Shown piece by piece: positions 33,701-45,400 of a stretch of 64,000 nt of DNA. Origin of the DNA: Plazaster borealis (lineage: Eukaryota; Echinodermata; Asteroidea; Forcipulatida; Labidiasteridae); contig CM037473.1 in assembly GCA_021014325.1 (NCBI GenBank), positions 5,519,501 through 5,583,500 on the forward strand. Reading direction: 5' to 3'. Positions within the stretch are counted from its first letter, which is position 1. Every line of letters starts with the position of its first letter. Below the pieces are notes generated by a model, which was not told the origin of the DNA, searched no databases, and was given only the letters and a program-made list of their open reading frames with translations. Both the position numbers and the translations under genes were made by a program.

Positions 33701-35154
33701 TCATTAACTATTTGTTTGTATTTTCATAATTAGTGACAGAGCCCAAGCTTGACCCAAAGCCAGAGCCATGTTTTCGAACAGGGCCTATACAAGTACCCTG
33801 TACTAGTGTTATTATTATCACTGATACTTTTTCTTGCACTTGTTTGAATTTTCACAGCACTTGTGCCCGGGCATCAGAGTAATCGCAGCTGAACCAGAAC
33901 TAGCCAATGATTGCTATCAATCGTTTGTGGCTAAGGAACACATCAGGCAAAGTCATTTCCCCGACACAGTCGCAGACGGTCTACGCATATCCGTTGGCAA
34001 TGTAGCCTGGCCAATCATAAGAGATCTGGTTGATGATGTCATCACAGTGACAGAGGACGAGATCAAGGTTGTTGGAATAAAAAAAATCGTTCAAAACTTT
34101 TCTTTGATTAACTTGATGCTTGTGGAAAAAACAAATCCAATGGACAACTTTGGAAAGCATTGAAATACTAAAAACAAAAGTCTGAAATTTCACTTTTCAC
34201 AAACCAGATACGAATACCAATTTCCTGAGATTAGTTCAATCATTTCCACTACCATTTTCAAGAACACTTTCAAGGTTTTTTTTGGGAGGAGTAAACAGAA
34301 AGGAAATCATTTTGGTTTTTACCCAACACCGATGTGTGATACAGTGCTTTACCGAGTCCTGTCAAAAAAAATTCCACAGACAAGCTACCTGGATGCTTTG
34401 CACTGGCCTCTTGTCACTGACTGGGCAAGTTTGATGGTCTACTGGTATTAGACATTTACTCTAGAATGGCGGGGGTCTTGGGTTCAAATCACACATGAGC
34501 AGTTTTGTGGTGGTCATGGCCGAGCGGTCTAGTTCACCGGACCCAAGCTGTGGTGTTGTCAGCAGTGTGGGTTCGACTCCCGGTCATGACATACTTGTGC
34601 CCTTGAGCAAGGCACTCAAACACAATTGCTTTGTAAAAAGTTGGGAAGGTAGTGCATTCTGCTCTACCATGCAGGCTCCTAGTGGATGATACCAATGCCT
34701 ACATCCTTACAGACTGTGAAGGGGGTAACCCTGTTAAACGTTGATGGGTACGACAATCTTGTGAAAATACCATGGCAATTTTTTGCTGTTTTCTCAGCAA
34801 GTAGAGACTGTATTCAGCTGAAACTTTCAAATATGACTTTTATTGTATCTTTGTTTATAATTTTGTCTATAAATCAGCATTACGTTGACTAAAAACTAAT
34901 CTATGACCTTAAAAAAATAGATAATGGGAACTAATTTTTAAATTTATCAATGGATTTTGCCTTCTTTCATTTCCCAGGAAGGAACAAGGCTCGTCTGGAA
35001 GAACATGAAGCTATGCATCGAGCCTTCAGCGGGGGTTGGTGTGGCTGCCGTAATGTCCGAGAAATTCAAATCCAAGTACGGTGATATCCAGAATGTTGGA
35101 GTCATTCTGTGTGGAGGAAATTATGACATTGACTCGATTAAAAATTGGATATAG
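30769..35154 (+). CDS. SRR: Serine-racemase-like PLP enzyme (5' part not found)
   Basis: Fold-type II PLP enzyme of the serine racemase/threonine dehydratase family, which racemises or dehydrates L-serine. Exons: 30769-30999, 31563-31682, 33130-33207, 33858-34067, 34978-35154. All are phase 0, giving 271 aa, alignable from human residue 57 to near the end (human 340 aa). Visible motifs: THSSGN (human Ser84 region), the phosphate-binding VPVGGGGMLAG, the metal-site pattern E-x3-A-x-D in AAEPELANDCYQS, WPIIRDLVDDV and PSAGVGVAAV. The reading frame opens with FRGA just after an acceptor, so the preceding exon should end in TGSFK with the PLP lysine; I could not find it upstream. Substitutions relative to human are H87F, H152S, N154S and S313C. 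It may be a racemase of changed specificity, an aspartate-racemase-like branch, or a damaged gene. Confidence 0.88.
31090..31470 (+). repeat. Interspersed repeat shared with 51165-51450
   Basis: GTTGATCGACCCTACGAAAC, AACGGCCTTTTCAATGATCT, GTTTTTTGAAAATGTTTACA and AGTGATTGTGATGATTTCTT are shared with the MED15-intron copy. Lies in the first visible intron of the racemase-like gene. Confidence 0.72.
32666..33004 (+). mobile_element. MITE, family B, right end damaged
   Basis: Left end TTTAAAGGGTCTGTATGCG, landmarks GGTAAGAAGTACAGCAGCTT and CGGCAATATCTCAAAAACAC, right end CCAAACGTATACATTC without TTAA. The right end joins another repeat (TCTATGGGAAACTTTTGAAG). Confidence 0.7.
33430..33660 (-). 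mobile_element. Fourth SINE family, minus strand
   Basis: Inverted copy from CTCAGAAAAGCAAACTTAAT through GAATTATTCCAGGGAAAACC, AGTGCCCCCGGCGTGATTTG and CTACACCAACCTGACCACC. In a racemase-like gene intron. Confidence 0.72.
34500..34645 (+). mobile_element. Leu-tRNA-derived SINE, truncated
   Basis: Head GGTCATGGCCGAGCGGTCTA through GGTTCGACTCCCGGTCATGA and CCTTGAGCAAGGCACTCAA. The body is then lost. It lies in the last intron of the racemase-like gene. Confidence 0.75.
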
Positions 35155-35189
35155 GTTAATACTGGATACATACTCAACCACTTGATTGT

Positions 35190-35515
35190 CAGAATTCGAT
35201 TAGTAAGACATCAGCTCTAGAATTGCGCACCTCTATGACACCGGTTCGAATCACGCCAGGGGCACTACGTGGATTGGGTTTTCAGTCCCTACCTGACTGC
35301 GTGGGTTTCCCCTGGAATAATTCTCTGGGGTTTTCCTCCTGCATCTGAAACTGAAACTTCCTTCTTTTTCTTCTCTCCCTTGGGTTCTTATACAGTGATT
35401 AGGTTTGCTTTTCTGAGTGTCCTTGGCTTCACAACCAGAATAATTGAAATGAAGGGGGGGGGGGTCGTGGGTTCAAATCCCACACGAGCAGTATGTCTGT
35501 TGAATTGACCCAAGG
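35190..35515 (+). mobile_element. Third/fourth SINE family mosaic
   Basis: Opens with TTAGTAAGACATCAGCTCTA (third family), continues with CACGCCAGGGGCACTACGTG and the fourth-family body to CACAACCAGAATAATTGAAA, and closes with a G run and GGGTTCAAATCCCACACGAG (third family again). A nested or recombined insertion directly after the racemase-like stop codon. Confidence 0.7.
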
Positions 35516-36004
35516 CTAAGAACCGAAATAATATTCCTTATCCCCCTGATGCACCTCACATCCATTAAAAAAAGAAAATTTAAAAACATGAGCTGTCTTT
35601 TGAATGATTTCTCAAAAAGTGTGACCGCTTTAAGAGATTGTCTGAAATTTCTACACTTTAAAAGTCCTGAAGATCTCTGAAAAACAAGAGGGGACTAAGC
35701 TGTAAAGACCACCCCCCTCCCCCTCTCCGGTTCAGTATCAACGAGACCATTGCATGGTATAGCAAAACATTTGCAATGCTGAAATGGAATACAATACGAT
35801 GATGGACAAATGAAGAGACGATCAACACAGGAGTTTCGTGGACATGACACAATGTGTATTTCATACGACCTCTGACTTATGATCTGCAGCGCACATGCGC
35901 TATTGACAAATCTGCATAACACTACACCATGTGGATTTCACAATCCAACAATACATGTTGGTAGAGTTCCATCTTGTGCCTTTGTCACTCTAGAATCTTT
36001 GCTC

Positions 36005-36270
36005 ACGAGCGGTCCGGTTGGCGTAGTGGTATCTTTCCTCGCCTTCCACTTCTATGACCCCGGTTCAAATCACGCCGGGGGCACTAAGTGGATTGGGTTT
36101 TCAGTCCCTACCTGACTGCGTGGGTTTTCCCTGGAATAATTCTCTGGGGTTTTCCTCCTGCATCTAAAACTGAAACTTCCTTCCTTGTCTTCTCTCCATT
36201 GAGTTCTTTGTTAGTACAGTGTGATTAGGTTTGCTTTTCTGAGAGTCCTTGGCTTCACAACCAGAATAAT
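36005..36270 (+). mobile_element. Fourth SINE family, best-preserved copy
   Basis: Head GTCCGGTTGGCGTAGTGGTA (A box), CCCCGGTTCAAATCACGCCG (B box), GGCACTAAGTGGATTGGGTT, body CCTGACTGCGTGGGTTTTCC, and end CTTGGCTTCACAACCAGAAT. It abuts the LINE fragment. Confidence 0.78.
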
Positions 36271-36830
36271 TTGAACAACTCATTTGGTGTTCGTAAGTGT
36301 ATTTTAGTTAATTTTTATGGGGCTATAGTTGAAAGCATTCTCTGTTCATCCATCATTGTTTGGTTTGGTCGTGTTTCTGCCAGTGATCTCCAGAAGTTAA
36401 ATTCTGTTGTTCGATCAGCGGAAAGGATTATTGGTACTAGCCTGCCAACATTGGAATCTATTTATTATGACAGACTGTATAAGCGCACCAGTTCTATAAT
36501 GCAGGACGAGTTCCACCCAGCAGCAGAATTATTTCAATTCCTTCCATCTAACCGTCGTCTTAAACATTATTATGGTAGTAAGGGGTTTACTGATAGTTTT
36601 TATCCTCGTGCTGTTCGTGTTTTTAATGGGATCATCTAGGTGTTTTTTAATAGTTTTTTTATGTCGGTTTATGTCGGTTTATGTCGGTTTATTTCTGCTA
36701 TTGTAAGTATTCTTATTATTCTATGTTTATAGTAAAACAAATTTTAGAGAGCTCGAGGTGCACAACAATTTCCAATGTTATGGTTTTTAACTTTTTGTAC
36801 ATTGGCTGAATAAACTATTATCTATCTATC
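36271..36830 (+). mobile_element. 3' fragment of a non-LTR retrotransposon (LINE)
   Basis: The frame ending at 36639 reads FYGAIVESILCSSIIVWFGR, then LNSVVRSAERIIGTSLPTLE, DEFHPAAELFQFLPS and FYPRAVRVFN. This is the typical extreme C-terminus of reverse transcriptase ORF2 in CR1/Rex1/jockey-type LINEs. It is 5'-truncated, as usual for LINE insertions. A triple GTCGGTTTAT repeat follows the stop, and the element ends in TATC repeats at about 36818-36840, like the microsatellite tails of CR1-like elements. Clade assignment is tentative. Confidence 0.8.
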
Positions 36831-37164
36831 ATTATCTATTAATTGAAATGAAATGAAATAAAATGAAATTATACGCAAGCGGCCAAAAGGAATGTAGGTC
36901 TGTACAGAGATTATGGCTGTTTATTATTATGAAGCACAAGTTTAAAGTAAATAAAGTGAAACTTCTTTTTAAAAAGGTTGCGACAGCAGGGAGGGGTCCA
37001 GGCCCCCTGGACCCACCCCCTGGATCCGTGTCTGCAGGGAACGATTTCGGCCAGCAATTTTACATAGCAAAATATTTAGACTGAACTTTTTGTGTGCACC
37101 CTGAATGCTAATATTGAGGACCAAATGATGATCTTTGAGTGGTTAACTGGCCTGCATGTGGTAT

Positions 37165-37541
37165 TTAAAGATATCTTACACGTTGGTAATGACTCAAAAC
37201 AAATATTAGCATAAAAACTTACTTGGTAACAAGCAACAGAGAGCTGTTGATAGTATAAAACATTGTAGGAAACGATTCCCTCTGAAGTAACGTAGTTTTT
37301 GAGAAAGAGGTAATTTCTCACTAAAATAATAAAAACTTCTTGCAAGAAGTTTTTATTCCTATCTGAAAGCACACAAATTTGTACAACAAGGGTGTTTTTT
37401 CTTTCATCATTTTCTTGCAACTTCGATGACCAATTGAGCCCAAATTTTCACAGGCTTGTTATTTTATGCATATGTTGGGGTACACCAAGTGAGAACACTA
37501 GCTGGTCTTTGACAATTTTCAAATGTGTTCAGTGCCTTTAA
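37165..37541 (+). mobile_element. TTAA-bounded MITE, family A
   Basis: TTAAAGATATCTTACACG at left and TCAGTGCCTTTAA at right; interior nearly identical to 19667 including AACTTCTTGCAAGAAGTT. Confidence 0.8.
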
Positions 37542-38130
37542 AGGTGCAAAACAAAGTTTATGCAGTTTAATTCATCAGTATTTCTAACAATATTACAACT
37601 CAAATTTGTAGTGTATTTTCAAACATCTTGTATATGTTAAAACAAATTTTACTAACATTTAAACAGTACTTGTATCTTATATCTGAATTATATTTGTAAA
37701 ACAAATATATTTTGATTAGCAGTAATGGAGTGACAGAATATATTAAATATGACTATTTGAAGAATTTATATTTTTTCTTTTTATTCACGGAGGCTGTTTT
37801 GTAAAAAATATGTTTATGATTACATGTGAGCAAAATACCAAACCGTGCTTTTTGAGTGGTGCTGGGAAACTTTGTTACCATGAAGACTATAATGAATTGA
37901 AAAGCTTCACTGAAACTTATATTTATTTTATGCCCAAGAAAATATCAAAACTTCTGTGATGTCATGGCAGGAGCGGTATAGTGTTATGGGAGGGGGGAGG
38001 CAGGGGCAGGGCAGGGGGCAGGGCGGGTGGCAAATGCAAATGATTTATTCAAGTTTCTGTAAACTTCTTTGATGTCCTAGCAGGAGCCGGTACAGTTTTA
38101 TGGGGGCATTATGGAGGGGGGGGGCAGGTG

Positions 38131-38190
38131 TCAAATCCCCCCAGTTACTTTATTTTCCCGTCAAATCCCCCCAGTTACTTTATTTTCCCC
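38131..38190. repeat. 30-bp tandem duplication
   Basis: Two copies of a 30-bp unit beginning TCAAATCCCCCCAGTTACTT, differing only at the last base. Confidence 0.85.
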
Positions 38191-38514
38191 CCTGCCCTCC
38201 ATTCCCCCTCAATTATTTCCATGGTTTTTCCGAGATTGAATTTAACCCGAAACCATTGCATCCATATTATTGCAATTATGTTCCTGTTGGCCCAGCTCAA
38301 GAATAACACAGGTGTATAAGTCTGTCATTGTGGTATATCAATGCTTTTTCAGCAGTACAAAATTACATTTAATGTTTTCCCCCTTAAATTTAAACTTCCC
38401 TCCCCCCTCTTACTCCCCCTCCCAGATTAACAGGTCGGGTGCGACCGCAGCTGCTTATAGGGTACTTGTCCTAGTCTTCCAGAACATCATAAGTTATAAA
38501 AATAATAATACTAG

Positions 38515-38716
38515 TAATCAGGCGCGGATCCAGGGGGCGTGGGGGCTCACGCCCCCATTTTCATATAAAAAAAAAATAAAAAATGAGGGAGAAAAGAAAA
38601 AAAGAGGGAGAGAGAGAGAGAGGGGGGGGGGGAGAAATGGGGAAGGGAAGATTTTGCTGCTTGGTATATTTTCACGCCCCCCCCCCGTTTGGAAAATCCT
38701 GGATCCGCCCCTGGTA
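38515..38716. mobile_element. MITE with CAGGSGCGGATCCAG ends
   Basis: CAGGCGCGGATCCAGGGGGC at left, CCTGGATCCGCCCCTG at right. GTAAT flanks both sides, a possible short target duplication. Purine-rich interior. Ends resemble widespread hAT-type MITEs; assignment tentative. Confidence 0.7.
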
Positions 38717-38814
38717 ATCATTAGTTTCAATAGATAAAAGTATTTTTTTGTGAACTTCTGCAAACTAAAATTATGTTATTTATTTATTATTAATTTTTTA
38801 GAGGGAGAGGCAAA

Positions 38815-39010
38815 GAGTGTAGTGCCATTTTGTTGAGTACAAAATGTGGTTCTGCAAAATTGCGGACCGTGTTAGTCCACGAAGTAAAAGGAAAACCACA
38901 CATTTTTAAGGTATTTGTGTAGATCATTACATTACTTTTAAAACGTCTTAATTTCATAACAAATGCTTTTTATAGCCCAAGGCGCTCAATATCCGAAGGC
39001 AACGCAACCC
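38815..39010 (+). repeat. Interspersed repeat shared with 51775-51955
   Basis: AATGTGGTTCTGCAAAATTG, GGACCGTGTTAGTCCACGAA, GTAAAAGGAAAACCACACAT and CAAATGCTTTTTATAGCCCA have counterparts at 51790-51930. Confidence 0.65.
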
Positions 39011-39483
39011 TGTAACACAAAAAAGTCTTTCATAAAATTAAAATTTGCATTGTCATTTATTGTAGGGCAATTAATGACAATTATGATGTGATGGGTGGAT
39101 TTTCAAGCACTTAAACTCATTTCACACTTTTTATCAACATATTTTTCTCATAGACAAATTGTAAATTCTATTTATTGTATTTGTTAACAATTCTTTGTAT
39201 TTACTATAATAAAGGTCGGAAATAAACAATGAATGTATCACTTTAGTGAATATTTTAAGTTTTTTACTTCCCCCATTTGATTGACTATGCGTGACACCGC
39301 CATCTCCCCCCACTTTCTGAGAGTTACGGTCCGCCCACATTGGACAAGAGCACCAATTGTTCGAATCCCAGACTTCTCATCTTGAAATTGATTGCGGCGA
39401 ACGAAATAGAGCCAGCCTTTCTGTAGAAAAGAAGCGTAGAATAAGTGATATTTGTATTTTGCCATTGTTTTTCCCCTCACAAA

Positions 39484-42400
39484 ATGTCAAATATGATCCC
39501 TGGGCCAGGAATGGGAGTTGTGTATCCCGGTATTGAGGACGAGTGGAAAACACAAGCATTTAGAAACAAAGTCGTTGCTCAGATGTAAGTAAAAAATGAG
39601 GTGTGTTTTGTGTCGGGCCTGTGTGTTCGTAATCGTACGTTCGATCGTATACAGTACACACTACACTACACAGCTCTCTTTGTTTTTCTTCTTCTCCTTC
39701 TTTCCCTCAACAACTCTTAAGATTACTCAAGATTGAAATTGAATTGAATATTGAAACTTATCAGACAATTGAACTTCAACATCAAGATAGCAGCACATTA
39801 ATGACGTCATCATGACGTTCTCAGGTATCAAATTACTTGCTTTTTCAAATCAAAGTTTAACATTATACTATAGAAAACAATTTAAAACCACACAATGACA
39901 ATCTAAATTACAATATAATAGTATTTTACAATCTACAATAACATCATCAGGAAGGTCTTAAAAAACTGCACACATTTTAACCCCAATTTGAACTTGTCAT
40001 CTGGTTCAAACCGGAAGTAGAAACGGAAAATTATAAAAAGCCATCATTCAGCTCAGCTCTGCAGTCAATCCTAGAATTGGAACATAATTTCAGTGCATGA
40101 ATTGAAAATGAAATGGCGTTCATGACCTTTTCAAATAAAACAGCGATGCATTATCAAAATTTGCAGTCCCCTACAACGATGAGTTTAAAAAATTTTAATT
40201 TTCAATTTCAAAGTTTCTTGAATCAAATTTCATCATTATGAAGATATTACTGACAATGACTGATATAAGCCTAACATGCCTAAAGGATTAATATAATGTA
40301 ACGGACGGCTAAACCGCTTTGGTGTTTAGTGGACTAGTGGTATTTCGGCATTAGGCAACCGCCAGTAAGTTCGGTCAAACTGTGTGAAGACACTCTAGAA
40401 GTATGGACTAAAGAAATAGACTGAGATATTGTTACTGTTTCTGCCGGGGGAAAATGCTGGTTTGGAGCCAAGCAAAGAGATTAAGACAGACTGCTTTTTA
40501 TGTTGTACAAAAGTACGAAATATTGTCTGCGGCAAAGTAATTCGTTATAATGAAATAATAATTCGTTAATATTACGAATTAAAAATCTGAATTAAGTGAG
40601 GTGCCCTTTACACATGTTACAAGAATGTAGTATCAGGCCTGACAAAACAATCGGCTTTACTCGGTGCAAAATTGTGGTTTAATCTTGTCATATTCAAATC
40701 ATTTCAACTCATCTCTACATTTAATTCTAAAGCGAAGCCTTCAAAGCTAAACCAACCAGCGTTCTCCCTTAACCAGTTAACAGCATGGTCCCCTGGCCAA
40801 ATGCCAGTCAAAACATCTGAGGACCATTCAAAATACACTCCAAGTGGTCCGGCTGGCTAGTTCAGTGTTGAAAAGCATCCCTATTTATGAATTATGGACT
40901 AGTGAAAAAGCCAGTGAAAAGAAAAGCCAACTGGTCCTTCTGGCCAGGCAATAAAAAAGTTACGGGCAAAGAAAAGCCAACTGGTCCTTCTGGCCAGGCA
41001 ATAAAAAAGTTACGGCCAAACCCTGCCAATCCTAAAACTTTAATGAATTTCTACATGTAGGTAAATATAAATTTTTGTACACCAAGGACTGAATTGTTTT
41101 CTTTGAGAGGGCAAGGCCATTTTCATTTTGCAAGGGGGACTTGTTTTGGCAATTTTCCTTTGGAAAATGTTAAAACCTATGGGAAACTTTTGAAGGGGCA
41201 CCAAGGCCAAGACCAGGGCAACAGCGTGTAGTTGCAGGCGTGATGCACTCTTCATGCACATTAAGAATTATATGAGTGAGTGTGTGTGTGTTTTCTTTCC
41301 AGTGAGGATGAAGTGCATAAAGCCGGCAATCCAACAGCCAAGTCCAGCATTGAGATGGAGAATCATGTATTCCAGAAAGCCAAGAACAGGGTGAGATCTT
41401 GTCGTTCCCACAAAACAAATTAAATTTCTGTTATATTTCCACAATTTGCAATATATATATTTTTTTTCACATCAGATGTGTACATTATTCAGTTGTTGCT
41501 TGCTGTGAATATGATAGGGTCCATGGTGGTTTGTACACCCAAGGGTGCAAATAGCACCCGAGGCGAAGCTGAGGGTGTTATTTTTCCCCAAGGGTGTCAT
41601 TTTCCCCAGAGAGTGTCTTTTTACCCCCCGGGGGTGTCATTTTCCCCCGAGGGTGTACAAAACCCATGCACCCCATCACTGCGAGCAACAAGGGAGACTT
41701 TGGGACGCTAGGTGGCAGCAGACTTACATGTACCAGGTAAATTTTCATTGTTTACGTAGTTCTAAGCATGCGCACATTACCGAGAACAATGAATTTATTT
41801 GGTGATTCTGCTGCCACCTAGCATCCCAAAAGTCCCCCATTGTTTTGTTAAACCAAGGTAATAGATTGTAGGAAGGCAAAACAAACATTATCAAGTGAAA
41901 CAAATTATATTTCTTTTATTTTTAAACATTGCATTTCTGTTTAGTAGAACAAATTAAAACACTTTAATGGGAAATTCCCTAATTAAATTTTTAATGAACT
42001 TTGTTCGAAAATCAAATTTCTGATCTCGTCTATGGAACAGGAGATAAACCTCTTCTTAGGAGGCGAATTTGTTGTTACGATGTAATAAGCCATTTGCGTG
42101 TTTGATTTGAATAATGTTTGGTACAATGACTTGCTTAAATTTGAATCCCTCAGACTATAGAGACAGTTGCTTTGTCGCATGATTTACAGCAAGCTTTTGC
42201 GTAGTACGTAAGAGACGCGAACTCCCATACACAATTTTGAATGAATGTGTATGGCACAATGGTACCAGGGTTTGCTCATCTGGAGGTTGCTATGCAAAAG
42301 CTTGCCCCAAACCATTTGACATAGCAACTGTCTCTATAGTCAGAGGAATTCAAATTTGAGTGGTAACTTGTGACTAAGCAAGTCATTGTACCAGACTTTA

Positions 42401-45400
42401 GTCAAATCAAACTCGCAAATGGCTTACTGGCGCAGTTAAAAAAGCAGACGAACATTGGTGACTGAATTATAAACAACAACTTGGCAGTTGTTGACAGAAA
42501 TATTGCTCGACTGTTCCCTACGGCACATCGTAACAGGAATGGAAAGCAATTTACCTAGTACCAGCGTAAATTACAACCTCGTATCTGGAGGTATTTCTGA
42601 TAATGTACAAGGCAGTGGAAACGACCAAATGTGGGCACGATCAAGGCAATGTACCCTGTGGGGTACATCATACATACCTGACAGCCATGTACTTTTGTAC
42701 ATGGTCTTTGTAGCACATCATGTGATTGGTTCTTGACCAATTTAATTCACAGTCTATACCGTGGTATAACAATAATCTCTTTCACTATTTGGTGCACTCT
42801 CTTTCCCAGCTGCCCTCATTCCACAAAATAATTACCGCTAGAGACTGTGGAGGTTAAGTCCACACTACCCAAGCCATGAAGTGTCCACGTAATACCAGCC
42901 ATACAAACAGAAGAAAACCATGCATCCAATGCTAGCGGGGAAGGTATGGTACTTTGTGGCAGTATGTGGTACCAGTATACAGGAGGGTGACACACAAAGT
43001 TTGCCACTTACATGTATCATGTGGGGGGGGGTCTTTTATGTCATTGTAAACAAACCCTGGAGACAAATTAACATTTCTACTTGCCATGAACTGCTATTTT
43101 TGCAAATTTCTTGATGGGTGTTTATGCATCAATTCAACTTCCTATTTCAAACCAAATCTAGACTGTTTCTCTTGCTCAAAACATTACACCACACACGTAT
43201 GTACAACAAACATGTAGGCCCTATAGATGTGTACAAGATCTCTTCAAATAATTCATAATCTGAAGATACAATGTAGGTCACCCGGAATCCTAACTGAAAA
43301 TTTCACTTACATTTAAATCACTCTCGTAATGAAGGCATCAAACGACAACCAAATTCAACTTCACACTGCGCGTTGCTACAATAACATTGCAATGCAATTA
43401 ATGTACAGTTGTATTGTGTGATCTGTTACTGGTTACTGTACAGTGTGATGTGTAAACCACATGATGTTAACAGAGGATGTACCAATACAGTTTTCTGCCA
43501 GATAAAGAGTTGGCATTTTCTGTTGTGAAAGTTCATTTTTTTTCCGTCATGAAATTACCATCTTTAAAGGGAAGATATGTGACACTGTAATAAATGTTCG
43601 AACACTTCTGACAAAAGCCCGGTTCATACTTAACGCGAAAGCAAATTGTAAAGCGTATTACGTGACGCAAACCATCAGGTGAGTGCTGTTTTCCAAATTG
43701 TGACATGAGGAAATTCGCTTCGCGTTTTGCGTTTTGCGTGAAGTATGAACCGGGCTCGATGTAGTTCACAGCAGACAATATGATTTTAACTGGACTACGT
43801 ACATGTACAAGTAACATGTAGAACTTCAATTTGCAAAAAATGCTTGTACCATACTACATGTTCATGTTTTTAGTAAACACTTACATGTAAATTTTAGGAA
43901 AACTGGCCAGGAGTTGTCAGTTTCTTTTTGTAGGTCTCTTTCTTGATGTGGTCTTACATACCTGGGCCCAATTTCATGGCTCTGCTTACCGTAAGCAAAG
44001 AATCGGCGCTTACGGAAGCAGGGAATTCCACGCTTACGTCAAGCGTATTTCACGGGTTAGCAGGGAATTTTTGCTTGTGCGCGTGCGTAGTCCACGTTAC
44101 TAGGCATTCTACGCTTACACAGCTAGCGCAGAAATTCGGCGCTTGCTCGGTAAGCGGAGAATGGTGATCGCAAGCGCAGAATTCGGCGGTAACCAAAGCC
44201 ATGAAATTGGGCCCTGTACCTTCAAATGAAGAAATAATTAACTCAGCTGAATCTTACAGGCAATCAAGTGAGGTTGTGGAGACACTCTTGTATAAATCTC
44301 TTTAATTATGAGTTCTGGTGGTTCTGAGAAGTTTCACAGAAGACAAAAAGGGAGATTGCAACCCAATGTTCAGGATTTGTTATTGTACAGTTGTATTACG
44401 CCCCCCCTTCTGACTAAGGTTTCCTGGAAACTAGCCGACTGGAGATGCTCTTCCAAATACCAGCACGGTTGACTTAAACTCCCCATTTTATGTTTGCCCA
44501 AACCTTTCCTTTAATACTATGAAGACCGCATCTGAACTTGGTTGAGGAAGTGGCAGCACTTCCTGTTTGGGTTGTATTTTTAGTTTTTCACATACTCCTT
44601 CCTGCACATCATACATAGGCCTATGTAAAGATTCACTTACGGAAATGATTGTTAATTGTACACATGTACACATGGAATATTTTTGAGAAGTGAAGAAGTC
44701 TGGCAGTCTTGGTTTTTATTAAGACAATTTAATTGTCCCGTTTTCGTTGGTGATCATCGGTCATGCTGTGAAGTGACATTTAAGGTAAATCTGGCACCTA
44801 CATGTAGTTTGCTATTCACTGCAGGGTTCTCCCCAGGTTTTTTTCAAAACTGTGGGGCATTCTGGGCCAAAATTTTGGGATGTTTGGCCGAAGCGGGCGC
44901 GGAATTGAAACAAGGTCCTCTGAATGTTTTCTACTTTTGCCCTACTGTGCAATTTGGAGCATACTACATGTAGGCCTATAGGCCTATGGTTTTCTTTTCA
45001 TGTTTTTTGTAAAACTACCGTAATTAAAAAGCCTGTGCATAGGGAGAACCCTGCACTGGATGGCATGTTGCGGCTTAATAGCAGTTACTGCAGTTACTTG
45101 GACTCAAGTTCTGATGATTGAATCATGCAGAGTGTCAGTTCGATTCCCGGTCAGGACACTTGTGTCCTCTGAGCAAGGCACTTAGCCATAATTGCTTCTC
45201 TTAACCCAGGTGTATAAATGGGAACGCGATATTTTTCTTCCCCACACAAATGAGGAAAACCTGTGCATATTGGAAGAGTTCATGAAATTCTCAGACTTTG
45301 TTTTGATGAGTGTGTGGGTTGGTAACAGCCTGGTACTTTAGCCGGAATGTCCCTTTAAGGACACAAGTGTCAAGACTGGAACTCAAACCCACACTCTGCT

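Larger units (their letters stand above)
35155..39483. other. Intergenic stretch before MED15, repeat-filled
   Basis: Contains two copies of a tRNA-like SINE (35225-35450, 36005-36270), a LINE 3' fragment (36271-36830), a TTAA MITE (37165-37541), G-rich and C-rich tracts at 37985-38215, and a MITE with ends resembling hAT elements (38515-38716). No other gene recognised. The MED15 promoter should lie just upstream of 39484; no TATA box is obvious. Confidence 0.6.

Noticed and set aside
38270..38737. 155-aa frame and opposing 81-aa frame at 38518
   Set aside because: Built from purine/pyrimidine tracts of a MITE with CAGGSGCGGATCCAG ends.
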